Origin: JADJPO01 sp963750395
GTDB taxonomy: Bacteria > Actinomycetota > Actinomycetes > Actinomycetales > Kineosporiaceae
Assembly: GCA_963750395.1 (NCBI GenBank)
Contig: CAVVQM010000009.1
Span: forward strand, 256,831-320,830
DNA length: 64,000 nucleotides
Direction: 5' to 3'
How positions within the stretch are numbered: the first letter of the stretch is position 1; each line of letters starts with the position of its first letter. The notes beneath the pieces are model-generated. The model was given only the letters and a program-made list of their open reading frames with translations. It made no database searches and was not told the DNA's origin. Shown one piece after another: positions 1-9,154 of the stretch. Made by a program: the position numbers and the translations under genes.

Positions 1-129
1 CGGCTGCTGCCGTTGGTCCAGATCCGCTGACCACCAGCGGACGGTCACGGCAGCCGCCCGCCGACCGCGTGGATGTGTCCGCGACGAGGGTGGCATGGCA
101 GACAGGAAGGTGCGCCCGATGGTGTCGAC

Positions 130-656
130 GGACACGTGGTGGTGCGGGAGGCGACCGTGCGACCGGACGGTGCGGGAGAAGCAGTCACGACCTCTGGCAG
201 CGGTCCGCACATGTGGTTGACGGCGGATCTGCCGGAATTGCAGAGGGTGTACCGGGCGGCTTCGTTGTCGAATGCCGAGGACGCGCCACTGTTGCTGGCC
301 CGACCCGAGTTTCTCATCTTCAGTGGCGAGGCGATCGCCGCGGGCGCACGCGGGTGTCGGTGGCCGGCGCGGAGGGCCAGGGCGAGGTCTTGGGGTTTGC
401 CACGGTGACAGTGGGTCATGACGGTGAACCCGAGCTCGAGGATCTGTTCGTCGACCCAGAGCGGCGCCGCCGCGGTGTCGCGCGGCGACTGGTCCTGGAC
501 GCCGTGGAGTCGGTTCGCGAGGGCGGTCACCGATGTTTGTCGGTGACCGGCAACCCGCATGCTTTGGCCTTCTACTCGGCTGTGCGGTTCGTTGAGAGCC
601 GACGGGTAGCCACCGCTCTGGGCCCAGGCATGCGCCCACATCTCGACGTGACCTGA
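130..656 (+). pseudogene. GNAT N-acetyltransferase, frameshifted
   Basis: A GNAT-type acetyltransferase (acetyl-CoA-dependent acyl transfer) split over two frames. The N-terminal half (VVVREATV... to FSGEAIAAG) is read in the frame of position 73. The C-terminal half starts near RTRVSVAGAEGQGEV and is read in the frame of position 69, ending at 656. The second half holds the diagnostic acetyl-CoA loop, seen as LFVDPERRRRGVARRLV, followed by the strand LSVTGNP and ALAFYSAVRFV. Joining the frames near 340-350 gives one GNAT of normal length (about 170 residues). The substrate cannot be told. It may be a recent pseudogene or a single-base sequence error; other broken genes nearby favour decay. 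Confidence 0.6.
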
Positions 657-790
657 CCCGGGAGTCTCGGAACCGGGGCGAGGGATAGGCGGGACACCTG
701 CTGGGGCCGCCGTCGGCGCCGCCGCACGCAGATCGAGTAGCAGATCGCGGGAATGGTTGACGGCACGGGCGTGGGGAGCGCGAGGACGTC

Positions 791-1237
791 GTGCTGCTGT
801 CCGACGGCGCGATGCCGTGGCTCGACGTCGAGGCGTTCGAGGCCGCCTGCCGGCGGGCGCGCCAGACACGCCCTCCGGTTGACTACCGGTCGGCGGACGA
901 GCTGTACCGCGGCGACCTGCTGACGGAGGACCGGTTCGAGGTTCGGGCGCAGGCCCCTTGGGAGGCCTTGCGTGGAATCGGCCTCGGCTTGTTGATCGAG
1001 TACGCCGAGGTGCTGTCAGAGCGTCGCGAGTACCGCGAGGTCGTCGAGATCGTCGGTGGGGCAACGGCGGCCGACCCGTTCCATGAGGGCGCGTGCCGCT
1101 TGCTGACGACGGCGTTGGCCGCTGCAGGTCGGCGCTACGAGGCTCTCGCGGCGTTCGACCGGCTTCGGGAGAGCCGCACCCAGGAATTGGCCGCCGACCC
1201 CGAACCGCCGACCCGGCGTCTCTTCGCGATCTGCTGA
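791..1237 (+). pseudogene. Orphan bacterial transcriptional activator (BTAD) domain fragment
   Basis: The 148 residues match the helical BTAD domain of SARP/AfsR-type regulators: LYRGDLLTEDRFEVRAQAPW, then paired TPR-like helices ending AAAGRRYEALAAFDRLRE. In intact regulators this domain follows a winged-helix OmpR-type DNA-binding domain. None is present upstream, and no NB-ARC/ATPase domain follows. The possible GTG start at 791 falls just before the first BTAD helix. I read it as a truncated relic of a larger regulator, not a working transcription factor. Confidence 0.55.
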
Positions 1238-1343
1238 TAGGCGGCGGTTCGGGCTGGTCCGGGTCGACTCGACACCGGGGAGCGCCCTCTGCGCCAGAGC
1301 TATCCGGCCTACCGGAATCTGGTCGCCGCGCCGCGCAGCTGAG

Positions 1344-1856
1344 TCAGCCGGCGTCTTCGGGGACCTCCAGCTCGCCAGCATCCGTCCGTGGGCGGACAAT
1401 GAGCACCTCGCACGGGGCCCGCTTGACCACTTCGGTGGCCACCGTTCCGAGCAGCTTCTCGGCCATCGAGACCCGGTGGCTGGCGCCGACCACGATCAGA
1501 TCGGCGTTGCGCTCCGCGGCCGATTGCAGCAGGGCGGTGGCCGGCTCCCCGTCCATCAGTAGGGCCGCAGAGATGGTCGCGCCGTAGCCCTGGGCGACGG
1601 CCACCGCGGCGGCGATCGCCTCACTCGCCGCGGCGCGCCCGACCACCTGGCCTAGCTTGGTGTCCCCACCCAGCGTCGAGGTGCTCCGTGCCTCCTGCCG
1701 CCGCGGCAGTGAGGTCCAGGCACAGACGATCACCAGGTCGGCATCGTCGTGGTGGGCCAGCCAGGCAGCCCGGGCGACGGTCGGGCCTGCCAACGCCGAC
1801 CCGTCGGTGCCAACCACGATGGTCCGGTAGTCGGTCATCTGCGTCGGCTGTGTCAT
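1344..1856 (-). CDS. Universal stress protein (UspA family)
   Basis: Single-domain Usp protein of 170 residues. It begins with the beta strand TIVVGTDGSALA and ends with the nucleotide-binding stretch VVGASHRVSMAEKLLGTVATEV followed by PCEVLIVRPR. ATP-binding Usp proteins carry G-x2-G-x9-G(S/T). Here the second glycine is histidine (G-x2-H-x9-GT), so nucleotide binding may be altered. Start could be 1856 or the internal ATG at 1838 (MTDYRT). It is the last gene of a leftward cluster: SRPBCC protein, transporter, Usp, with an 18-nt gap after the transporter. A role in stress or dormancy physiology is typical of the family; a specific function is not visible. Confidence 0.9.
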   Translation of the reverse strand: MTQPTQMTDYRTIVVGTDGSALAGPTVARAAWLAHHDDADLVIVCAWTSLPRRQEARSTSTLGGDTKLGQVVGRAAASEAIAAAVAVAQGYGATISAALLMDGEPATALLQSAAERNADLIVVGASHRVSMAEKLLGTVATEVVKRAPCEVLIVRPRTDAGELEVPEDAG

Positions 1857-1874
1857 CGTCGCTCTGCCTTTCGC

Positions 1875-3248
1875 TCAGTGCCCCATCGGGACGGGCGTGT
1901 TCATGGCGTCGACATCTCGCACGATCGGCGGCTCCTTGATCCACAGCATCGTCAATCCGGCGACGCCAAGAAGGACGCCGGCGAAGATGATGGCGTTGTT
2001 CGGGTTGTCGCCCAGGACGTTGGCGTAGATCGCGCCGAAGGTGACCGTCTGAATGAGCATCGGGATGACGATCATCATGTTGATGATGCCCATGTAGACC
2101 CCGTACCGGGTCGACGGAATCATGCGGACCGCCATGATGTACGGCACGCCCATGATCGACGCCCAGGCGATGCCGAGGCCGATGATCGGGATGAAGAGCA
2201 GGTACTGGTTGCTGATGTTCGGGAAGATGATCAAGCCGACGGCGGCCAGCAGCAGACAGGTGCAGTGCACCAGTTTGGCCCCTCGACGCCGAGCGAAGGC
2301 CACGAGCGAGAAGGCCACGCTGAAGGTGACGATGTTGTACCAGCCGTTGACCAGGCCGGTCCAGCCGACCGCCTCGTCGAACTCCGGGGTCCTGGGATCG
2401 GTCGTGTCCCAGACGGACTTGGCGATTGAGAGCGTCACGAACTGCCAATAGCAGACCATGGCGTACCACTGGAACAAGTACACCAGTGCCAGTTTGCGCA
2501 GCTGGGTCGGCATCTCGACGATCGCGTCCCAGATCTCGCGTATGGCCGGTATCAGGCCGCCCTTCTGGGCCCGTAGGGCGGCGATCTCTTCCTCGGTGGG
2601 CGGGATCTCAGGTGTGGTGAGGACGGAGATGAGGACCGTCCCGATCGAGCAGACCGCTCCGAGCATGAACGAGCCGAACACCCAGTACGGAATGCCGGCC
2701 TCCGTGCCACCGGTGATGAGCTTCTGGAAGACGAACAGAGAGATGTTCGCCAGCGTGATGCCCAGCCCGGTGAAGAAGCTCTGCGCCAGGAAGCCCTTGC
2801 CCAGCTGCGAGGGAGGCAGCTTGTCGGCGATGAAGGCCCGGTAGGGCTCCATCGCGGTGTTGTTGCTGGCGTCGAGCAGCCAGAGCAGCAGCACCGCCAT
2901 CCAAAGGGCGGCCACGAAGGGGAACAGGAACAGGCAGATGCTGCACCCGATCGCCCCGATCAGGAAGAACGGCTTTCTCCGGCCCCACCTCGGGCTCCAG
3001 GTGCGGTCGGACAGCGCGCCGATCATCGGCTGGATGAGCAGACCCGTCATCGGCCCGGCCAGGTTGAGGATCGGCAGCTCCTCGGGACTGGCGTCCAGGT
3101 AGGTGAAGATCGGGTTGATGGCGCTCTGCTGCATTCCGAAGCTGTACTGGATGCCGAAAAAGCCCAGGTTCATCAACAGGATCTGCCGCATGTCCATCAG
3201 CGGCTTCTGCCGGACGACCGCTACGGAGCCGACTCTCGTGGTGGTCAT
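1875..3248 (-). CDS. MFS transporter, SLC45/GPH-like sugar transporter type
   Basis: A 457-residue integral membrane protein with about twelve hydrophobic segments. After TM2-3 it has the MFS loop motif seen as GALSDRTWSPRWGRRKPFF, typical of the SLC45/GPH-like (disaccharide or glycoside:cation symporter) branch. The start is placed at the ATG at 3248 (MTTTRVGS) because it overlaps the stop of the upstream SRPBCC gene in an ATGA arrangement, meaning translational coupling. An in-frame start at 3314 would lie deep in that gene. The substrate is unknown; sugar or glycoside transport is inferred from family resemblance only. The Usp gene follows 18 nt downstream. Confidence 0.85.
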   Translation of the reverse strand: MTTTRVGSVAVVRQKPLMDMRQILLMNLGFFGIQYSFGMQQSAINPIFTYLDASPEELPILNLAGPMTGLLIQPMIGALSDRTWSPRWGRRKPFFLIGAIGCSICLFLFPFVAALWMAVLLLWLLDASNNTAMEPYRAFIADKLPPSQLGKGFLAQSFFTGLGITLANISLFVFQKLITGGTEAGIPYWVFGSFMLGAVCSIGTVLISVLTTPEIPPTEEEIAALRAQKGGLIPAIREIWDAIVEMPTQLRKLALVYLFQWYAMVCYWQFVTLSIAKSVWDTTDPRTPEFDEAVGWTGLVNGWYNIVTFSVAFSLVAFARRRGAKLVHCTCLLLAAVGLIIFPNISNQYLLFIPIIGLGIAWASIMGVPYIMAVRMIPSTRYGVYMGIINMMIVIPMLIQTVTFGAIYANVLGDNPNNAIIFAGVLLGVAGLTMLWIKEPPIVRDVDAMNTPVPMGH

Positions 3249-3724
3249 CGCGCATCTCCCCGTCGTGAGGTTCGGGCCAGGTAGTCGGACAGTCGTTCCA
3301 GCTCCTTCTCCCAACCGTCGGCGTGGTACTGCGCCACGGCGGGGTCGAAGGGACCTTGGACGATGCGCACCAGGGTCCCGTCGCGTCCAGTCTTGGTAAA
3401 CTCCACCCGAAGCTCAAGCGGGGTGTCGGGGTCGATGCCGGGGTCGCCGGTGATCCGCTGGCGGGCGACGAAAACGTCAGGGGAGAAGTATTCGGTGAAG
3501 ACGGCGTCCGTGGTGACCCGGACGGTCGGGTCGCTGTCCCGGACCTTCACGTGATGGTGTCGGCCACCGAGCTGGAGCTCGGAGGTCGCCGTCTCCTTCT
3601 CCACATGCCACCCTGGGCTGCCCCGCCATTCGGCCATCTCCTCGGGGACGGTCCAGGCGTCGAACACCCTGGGGCGTTGGTAGTCGAATTGGCGCTCTAT
3701 CACAACGATCACGTTGGCCGCCAT
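3245..3724 (-). CDS. SRPBCC (AHSA1-like) domain protein
   Basis: A 159-residue START/Bet v 1-like protein. Opening VIERQFDYQRPRVFDAWTVPEEMAEW is the AHSA1 family signature (activator of Hsp90 ATPase homologue 1-like), and the C-terminal helix FDPAVAQYHADGWEKELERLSDYL closes the hydrophobic cavity. Such proteins bind small hydrophobic ligands; the ligand is not predictable. First gene of the leftward cluster with the MFS transporter (4-nt ATGA overlap at 3245-3248) and Usp. About 140 bp separate its start from the IS630 relic, so the promoter should lie at 3725-3865. Confidence 0.85.
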   Translation of the reverse strand: MAANVIVVIERQFDYQRPRVFDAWTVPEEMAEWRGSPGWHVEKETATSELQLGGRHHHVKVRDSDPTVRVTTDAVFTEYFSPDVFVARQRITGDPGIDPDTPLELRVEFTKTGRDGTLVRIVQGPFDPAVAQYHADGWEKELERLSDYLARTSRRGDAR

Positions 3725-3865
3725 GCTGCAACCGCCTTTCCGGAGTGACGAGATCCCGGGTGGTGCGTCGGTGTCGCGTGCCGTGCGTCACAGCATGATG
3801 TACACGGTTTCAGCGTGTCTAGACATGTCCCATCGCCTTCTTCTCCAGAATTCTGCCTCTAGGCT

Positions 3866-4734
3866 CTAATGTCGCTCGCCGGGGAATTCTTCGGGGGTGT
3901 TCATGCGGCCACTGGGTGATCGTCGTCTTTGGGGTTGCTGGTCTTCGATGCGCTGGAGCAGGTTGTGCAGGTCGCGGCGGGTGAACTTCCAGCCGATGGA
4001 TGTCGCGATCGGGTTGTTGCCGGCCTCGAACGCGGCGAGCCGTCGCGGATCCGGTCTGTTTCGGTGAAGTCGTTCGGGGACACCACTTTTCGCTGGATGA
4101 CGGAGAAGTAGATCTCGCACTGGTTCAACCATGACGCATGCACCGGGGTGTGGACCAGATACGCGGTGGGCTGGGCCTTGGTCATCCGCTCGATCGAGGC
4201 TGCCGCGGTGGGAGGAGCCGTTGTCCACGATCCAGAACACCCGGTCCGCGAACGCGTGGGGCTCGCTGGTCATCACCTGGGCGACCAGTCGTTCGAACGG
4301 CTCGATCCCTATCGGGTCCTCACACCTGCCGATGACGTGGCCGCGGTGGACGTCCCAGGCGGCCAGGCAGGGCTCGTTCATTCTGGGTGTGACGGCGTGT
4401 TGTCGGGGTGACGGACCGTGGTGGGTGTAGTAGCCGGGCGGGCACCCTGCCCGCGTCGGTATCTTCTCCACCGTGTCGATGACTTCAGGGGCTGCTTGGG
4501 CGGCCGGGTCGATGATCTTCCGCTTGATCTCTGGCGGTGCTGCAGGTGTTGCCCGATCCGCGTCGGGCGCAGGGTCGGCGGCACGAGTTGGCCAGGGTGG
4601 TCGCGGCCTCGAAGGGGCGGTCGCCCCGCGGCCTCCACCACGATGTGCGCGCGGAGCCGGTCGCGGTACTCGGTACGCCCGGAGGCCACCCGGGCAGCCA
4701 GCGCCCAGTCCTCGGCTCTGGTCAGGACAATCAC
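3866..4734 (-). pseudogene. IS630-family transposase, multiply frameshifted
   Basis: Pieces of one IS630/Tc1-like transposase appear in three minus-strand frames. The N-terminal part (MIVLTRAEDWALAARV, RTEYRDRLRAHIVVEAA) starts at 4734. The central DDE core has CLAAWDVHRGHVIGRCEDP and VFWIVDNGSSHRG. The C-terminal part has HASWLNQCEIYFSVIQRKVV and then NPIATSIGWKFTRRDLHNLL. At least three frame changes are needed to join them, so it cannot make transposase. I did not find convincing terminal inverted repeats. It sits just upstream of the SRPBCC-MFS-Usp cluster and may mark an old insertion boundary. Confidence 0.85.
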
Positions 4735-5200
4735 CTACGGGCTGGACATTGGCATCCGATCTTTGTGTCGCACCACGGGACCAGATCGGTGGCACGACAC
4801 GCCGCGACGAATGCGCAGGGCGTCGCCGAAGATGACGTCGTGGTCAAGTATCCCGACTCGACGAAGTCGTCACGGGAGTACCGCGCCCCAACGACTACGA
4901 TCCCTCCGTCTTCATGACCGGCCTTCCGGTCGGAACCTGCGAAGAGAGGTCCTCGACCTCGCATGCGGCCTCAACCTCGGCGACCCCACCGCCTGGACCT
5001 GACCCCGAAGAACCTACGGGCGTGACCACTTGGCGTCGTCCGGGGTGACCTCGGGTCGATGCGGTTCGGCGGTCATCGCTGCGTCATCGCGGTACCACTC
5101 GTACGCATGACGTTGGGCCCGCCACCGCACGCCCCACATGACGGAGTCTGGGCAGTGACCACCGAGAGATGACCTGCGCCACCAACGAAGGGAGCGCGTC
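4735..5200. other. Intergenic stretch without a recognisable gene
   Basis: No reading frame here shows protein-family character. The part next to the IS630 relic (about 4735-4930) has lower GC than its surroundings and may be element flank. The stretch at 5000-5190 is the presumed promoter region of the CoA-binding gene, whose ribosome-binding site (gaaggga) lies at about 5186-5192. Confidence 0.4.
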
Positions 5201-5677
5201 ATGGTGTCCATGAAGGACGCTGCCACCGAGTTCCTCGGCGCCAAGCGGATCGCCGTCACCGGGGTCTCCCGAACGCCCGCCGGGCACGGCGGGAACACCG
5301 TCTTCACCGGACTGCGCAAGCGGGGCTTCGCTGTCGTCCCGGTGAACCCGAATGCCGATGAGGTCGAGGGCGTTGCGTGCTACCCGAGCCTCACCGCGAT
5401 CCCGGAGGGGGTCGACGCCGTCGTCGTCGCGGCCCCCGCGGCGTCGGCCGAGGCGACGGTGCGCGAGGCGGCGGCGCTCGGCATCAAGCAGATCTGGCTG
5501 CACCGCGCCTTCGGCGGCGGCAGCCTCTCCCCCGCCGCCGTCGCGGCCGGACACGAACTCGGTGTGCGCGTGATTCCCGGTGGCTGTCCGCTGATGTTCG
5601 GGAACACGGCGGATGGCGCGCACCGGATGATCCGGGGTATCTGCCGGCTTACCGGCGCTGTCCCCCGCCAGGTCTGA
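5201..5677 (+). CDS. CoA-binding (YccU-type Rossmann) protein
   Basis: A 158-residue single-domain protein of the CoA-binding family (CoA_binding_2), related to the nucleotide-binding domain of succinyl-CoA ligase alpha subunit. It begins FLGAKRIAVTGVSRTPAGHG, a Rossmann glycine-rich loop. It continues with GFAVVPVNPNADEVEG and VDAVVVAAPA, then IKQIWLHRAFGGG and GVRVIPGGCPLMF, where stand-alone family members usually carry a conserved cysteine region. The ATG at 5201 follows a good ribosome-binding site. Members bind acyl-CoA or CoA and often occur with stress genes; the reaction, if any, is unknown. A small membrane protein follows in the same direction. Confidence 0.85.
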   Translation: MVSMKDAATEFLGAKRIAVTGVSRTPAGHGGNTVFTGLRKRGFAVVPVNPNADEVEGVACYPSLTAIPEGVDAVVVAAPAASAEATVREAAALGIKQIWLHRAFGGGSLSPAAVAAGHELGVRVIPGGCPLMFGNTADGAHRMIRGICRLTGAVPRQV

Positions 5678-5743
5678 GAGACGACAGTCCGCGCGATCAT
5701 CCTCGTCGCCTCGGCGGTCGCGGCGAACCTCAGTTACGCGGCG

Positions 5744-6148
5744 ATGTTCCTCGCCCGCGTCCACGCTCCGGCGCAGGCCCGTCGGCTGGGCCTGTTCGGC
5801 ACCGCCATGGCCGTTCCGTTGTCGGCCGCAGCGCTGCTCGCCGCGACGTCGGGCCTGGGGGCGTGGGATATCGCCCTGCCCCTGGTGTTCGTCGGGTTCG
5901 GCCTCGTCGAGGTGGTCGTTGATGTGATCCGTCCGGTCGACGTCAGGAGCACCAGCTGGCTGTGGTTGTACCTCGCGTCGTTCTATCTCGCCCAGTGGGC
6001 GTTGATCGGGGCGGCATACCGAATCGGTGACGTCGCCGGAGCGGCCGTCCTCGTGACGTACTTCGTGTGCCTGGCCGCGACCGCGTACTCCTACCGCCGT
6101 GTCGGCCACGGAGGCCGACGTCGGGCATGTCGTCGAAGCCGGCCTTGA
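5744..6148 (+). CDS. Small multi-pass membrane protein of unknown function
   Basis: At least four hydrophobic segments are visible: LFGTAMAVPLSAAALLAA, LPLVFVGFGLVEVVVDVI, WLYLASFYLAQWALIGAAY and AAVLVTYFVCLAATAYSY. The frame is open further upstream, from the stop codon of the preceding gene (5675-5677). The 5' part also codes for a hydrophobic segment (IILVASAVAANLSYAAMFLA), so the true start may lie near 5684-5693 at a non-standard codon, or a start codon may have been lost. With the ATG at 5744 the first membrane segment is cut in two. No family recognised. Confidence 0.5.
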   Translation: MFLARVHAPAQARRLGLFGTAMAVPLSAAALLAATSGLGAWDIALPLVFVGFGLVEVVVDVIRPVDVRSTSWLWLYLASFYLAQWALIGAAYRIGDVAGAAVLVTYFVCLAATAYSYRRVGHGGRRRACRRSRP

Positions 6149-6174
6149 GATCGGCGGTGAGCAGGGTTCGCCCT

Positions 6175-7029
6175 TCAGAAGACGGGCTTGCCGCCGGTGA
6201 CGCCCAGGACGGTGCCCGAGACATAGGACGCCGTCGCAGCCGAGGCGAGGAAGACGAACGCAGGAGCGACCTCCGCGGGTTGCCCCGCTCGGCCCAGGGG
6301 AGTGTCCTGACCGAAGTGCTCGACTTTCTCCGGCGGCTGTGTCGCGGGCTGCAGCGGAGTCCAGATCGGCCCGGGCGCAACGGCGTTGACCCGGATACCC
6401 CGGGATCCGAGCTCGGCGGCGAGGTTGACCGTGACGTTGTTGATCGCCGCCTTGGTGGCCGCGTAGTCCAGCAGGGACTGCGACGGCTGATAGGCCTGGA
6501 TGGAGGAGTTGTTCAGGATGACCCCGCCGGACTGCAGGTGCTCCAGAGCGGTCTGCGTCACCCAGAACAGGGCGTAGAGGTTCGTCTTCAGGACCCGGTC
6601 CAGGTCCTCGCTCGTCACGTCGGCGATCGAGGTGCGACGGGCCATCTGGAAGCCCGCGTTGTTGACCAGGACGTCGAGGCCGCCCAGCGCATCGACGGCC
6701 GTCCGGACCGCGCCGCGCGCCGCCTGCTCGACGCGAAGATCCGTCGGGATCAGTACGCAGCGGCGCCCGGCCTCGTGCACGAGCGCGGCCGTCTGCTCGG
6801 CGTCCTCCTGCTCGACGGGCAGATACGCGATCGCCACGTCGGCGCCTTCGCGGGCGAAGGCGATCGCGACGGCCCGGCCGATCCCGGAGTCGCCTCCGGT
6901 GATCAGGGTGCGCAGGCCGGTCATCTTGCCCGATCCGACGTAGGAGGTCTCTCCATGGTCCGGGCGGGGGTCCATCTGATCGGTGACCCCCGGTGGATCT
7001 TGCTGCTGGGCTGGGAAGGTGCTGTTCAT
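6175..7029 (-). CDS. SDR family oxidoreductase (general-stress YhdF/YdaD type)
   Basis: A 284-residue classical-type short-chain dehydrogenase with the roughly 40-residue N-terminal extension (QDPPGVTDQMDPRPDHGE) typical of the glucose/ribitol dehydrogenase-like stress subfamily. Cofactor loop TGGDSGIGRA, NNAG strand motif, catalytic serine in LNNSSIQAYQPSQ and YAATK active site (Tyr, Lys) are all present. The charged residues after strand 2 do not let me decide NAD from NADP. Bacillus relatives belong to the general stress response; the substrate is unknown. Convergent with the small membrane gene; a DUF7218 protein lies upstream in the same direction. Confidence 0.9.
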   Translation of the reverse strand: MNSTFPAQQQDPPGVTDQMDPRPDHGETSYVGSGKMTGLRTLITGGDSGIGRAVAIAFAREGADVAIAYLPVEQEDAEQTAALVHEAGRRCVLIPTDLRVEQAARGAVRTAVDALGGLDVLVNNAGFQMARRTSIADVTSEDLDRVLKTNLYALFWVTQTALEHLQSGGVILNNSSIQAYQPSQSLLDYAATKAAINNVTVNLAAELGSRGIRVNAVAPGPIWTPLQPATQPPEKVEHFGQDTPLGRAGQPAEVAPAFVFLASAATASYVSGTVLGVTGGKPVF

Positions 7030-7101
7030 CGTCGTCCTCCTGGGCAGGGGCGCGGACTCGGTCTCCAGATCCTCGGGCCGATAACGTGCCCGGCGAGCCT
7101 C

Positions 7102-7377
7102 TCAGTGCGAGCGCAGGGCCTCGACCAAATCGGCCTTGCGCATCGACGACCTGCCCTCGATGCCGATCTCGCGCGCCCGCTCCCGAAGCTCCGCCACCGT
7201 CCAGTCCTCATAGGAACCGGAGCGCCCTCCCCTCGCGGCGACCCTCGCCCGACCCGACGCGGCACTGGCGTTGGCGATCCGCGCGGCCTTCTCCTTGCTG
7301 GTGCCCTCGTCGCGCAGGGACTCATAGAGCTCGGGATCCTTGACGCTGGGGCCCGGGTCGCGTCGGGGCATGGTCAC
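7102..7377 (-). CDS. DUF7218-type small protein with Rho-N/SAP-like tail
   Basis: A 91-residue basic protein. The N-terminal half (SVKDPELYESLRDEGTSKEKAARIANA) matches the short plant/bacterial stress-type family in which this segment recurs. The C-terminal half (YEDWTVAELRERAREIGIEGRSSMRKADLVEALR) is a Rho N-terminal/SAP-like helix-extended-loop-helix motif, known from nucleic-acid-binding proteins. It probably binds DNA or RNA. It lies 72 nt upstream of the stress SDR in the same orientation and may share its promoter. Confidence 0.8.
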   Translation of the reverse strand: MTMPRRDPGPSVKDPELYESLRDEGTSKEKAARIANASAASGRARVAARGGRSGSYEDWTVAELRERAREIGIEGRSSMRKADLVEALRSH

Positions 7378-7456
7378 CTCCTGGTCGGCGAAGGACTACC
7401 GATCCACGTTTGCACCGGCGCGCGCCGGCCGCACGCCGAACCTGGGGGGAATCACG

Positions 7457-7567
7457 ATGAGCGGCACGGCCAAGACCCGCACCCATGACCGGGCACGCCG
7501 GGTTTCCTGTCAATCTGCTGGGAGAACCGGGCGAGTGCTTCAGCCCGACGTCGTGGCGCCGACGTGA
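7457..7567 (+). CDS. Possible 36-residue small ORF
   Basis: An ATG at 7457 is preceded by a strong purine tract (gggggga, 7445-7451) at good spacing and opens a 36-codon frame rich in Arg and Thr. No homology is recognised. It may be a true small gene, or the start of a longer gene broken by a frameshift, since neighbouring genes are also broken. Confidence 0.2.
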   Translation: MSGTAKTRTHDRARRVSCQSAGRTGRVLQPDVVAPT

Positions 7568-7609
7568 GACCCGAGGCCGAACGGCGGCTCTCGGGAAGGT
7601 GGCATGGTC

Positions 7610-8135
7610 ATGAACCCGATGTCGATCGGCGGCTCGAACGCCTGGAACCAGGCGCTGTCCGCGACCGAAACCCAGGGCCTCGACGGCGGGCGGCACCGCC
7701 AGGGCGGTCCGCTCGCGGACGCCGCGAAGGCGCTGGACATGAGCAAGCAGGACGTCCTGTCGGCGCTGAAGAAGGGCAAGAGCCTGGACGATCTGGCCAC
7801 GGAGAAAGGCATCTCCCACGACGACCAAGGGCGTCGAGGCGTTGCGGCCGCCGCGGGGCACCGGCGGGCCCGGCGGGCCGCCGCCGATGGGACCCCCACC
7901 AGGCGACGAGCGCGACGACTCCAGTGGCACCGGCGTGTTCGGGTCGAGCCTGACCGCGTCGCAGACCACGACCCTGGCCTCCCTCGCCTCGCTGCTGGGA
8001 ACCGCGCCCGAGGATCTGCTCGACGCCCTGAAGCAGGGCACCAGCCTGTCGGACCTGGTCACCAGCAAGGGGATCGACAGCACCTCGCTTGCCAACGTGC
8101 TCCAGGACGGCCTCCTCTTCGACCAGAAGCTGTGA
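7610..8135 (+). pseudogene. Repeat-containing hypothetical protein, frameshifted
   Basis: The first half (MNPMSIGGSNAWNQALSAT..., frame of 7604) contains a helical unit LADAAKALDMSKQDVLSALKKGKSLDDLATEKGI. The second half (frame of 7842) has a Pro/Gly linker, then the same kind of unit, LASLASLLGTAPEDLLDALKQGTSLSDLVTSKGI, and ends FDQKL at 8135. Joining the frames at about 7820 (near DDQG/TKGVEAL) gives one protein of about 170 residues with two copies of the unit. Longer homologues that I recall have more sequence between the units, so a deletion is likely besides the frameshift. Ribosome-binding site ggaagg at about 7594. Function unknown. Confidence 0.5.
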
Positions 8136-8152
8136 GCCGAAGGGTCACCACA

Positions 8153-9154
8153 TCAGTGCCGTGACCAGGCCTCCGACTGCGTGAGCCAGAACAGGTACGT
8201 CAGCGGCGGCAGCACCACCACGCCCGCGAGGCCTACCGCCACGAGCAGCGCCCGCAGTGTGGCAGGCGCCCCAGCCGCCTCGGCGATCGTCACCTGGTCG
8301 ACAAGCATCCATGGGTACTGCCCGGCGCCCCATCCGAGGACCACAGTCGCCACCGCCACGACCGCGGTGAAGCGCGCGACGGCGTAGCGGCGCCGGTACA
8401 TCAGGGCGAGCGTCGCCGCGCCGGCAACGGCGGAGATGAGGACGAGCGGCAGCGCCCGGCCGGAAAGGCCGGCGAAGAGCGTCGGCGCGTCGGCGCGTAT
8501 CGGCAGCAGCGCGATGAACACCACCGCGCCGGTGATGACGCCGACGACCAGGGTCCGCAGCCGCAGCGCCTCGGCGAGTTCGGTGTCGCCCCCCCGCCGG
8601 GCGTCGGCTGCGAGGAAGCAGCCGGCGAGGAACGCGCACGTCCCGACCGCGATCAACCCGCCGAAGATCGACGTCGGCGTCAGCCACGACGCCAGCAGAT
8701 CGCCGTTGCCGTCGGCCGGCACCCGCCCCGAAGCGATCGCCCCCGCGACGCAGCCGAGGAAGAACGGCGCGATCACCGAGGAGGCCGCGAACATGATGCC
8801 GTACAGCCGGGCTGAGTGCAGCGTGGCCGAGTACTTCCGGAACCCGAAGCCCGCCCCGCGCAGCACGATGCCGAGCAGCGCGAGCACGAACGGCACGAAG
8901 AGCGTGGACATCGCGGCGGCGAACGCCGACGGGAATGCCGTCCACCACGTCACGAGCACGTAGATCAGCCAGACGTGGTTGGCCTCCCACACCGGCCCGA
9001 TGCTGTGGTCGACCAGCCGACGCAGCGCCGCGCCCCGGCGCGCTCCCCCGGCGGTGAGGTCGAACAACCCGGAGCCGAAGTCGGCTCCGCCGAGCACCGA
9101 ATAGGCGAGCACCCCGACGAACAGGGCCACGGCCGCAGCGACCGGCAGCGTCAT
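8153..9154 (-). CDS. cydB: Cytochrome bd ubiquinol/menaquinol oxidase subunit II
   Basis: A 333-residue polytopic membrane protein, the second subunit of the bd-type terminal oxidase. It starts MTLPVAAAVALFVGVLAYSVLGGADFGSG and has the conserved WEANHVWLIYVLVTWWTAFP segment and the FGFRKY motif. The ATG at 9154 overlaps the cydA stop (ATGA, 9151-9154), so the subunits are translationally coupled. With CydA it oxidises quinol and reduces oxygen to water with high oxygen affinity. No cydDC exporter genes are next to it here. Convergent with the frameshifted repeat protein at 8135. Confidence 0.95.
   Translation of the reverse strand: MTLPVAAAVALFVGVLAYSVLGGADFGSGLFDLTAGGARRGAALRRLVDHSIGPVWEANHVWLIYVLVTWWTAFPSAFAAAMSTLFVPFVLALLGIVLRGAGFGFRKYSATLHSARLYGIMFAASSVIAPFFLGCVAGAIASGRVPADGNGDLLASWLTPTSIFGGLIAVGTCAFLAGCFLAADARRGGDTELAEALRLRTLVVGVITGAVVFIALLPIRADAPTLFAGLSGRALPLVLISAVAGAATLALMYRRRYAVARFTAVVAVATVVLGWGAGQYPWMLVDQVTIAEAAGAPATLRALLVAVGLAGVVVLPPLTYLFWLTQSEAWSRH

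Noticed and set aside
4735..5000. Plus-strand open frames beyond the IS630 relic
   Set aside because: No ribosome-binding site, no domain character, and composition unlike neighbouring genes.
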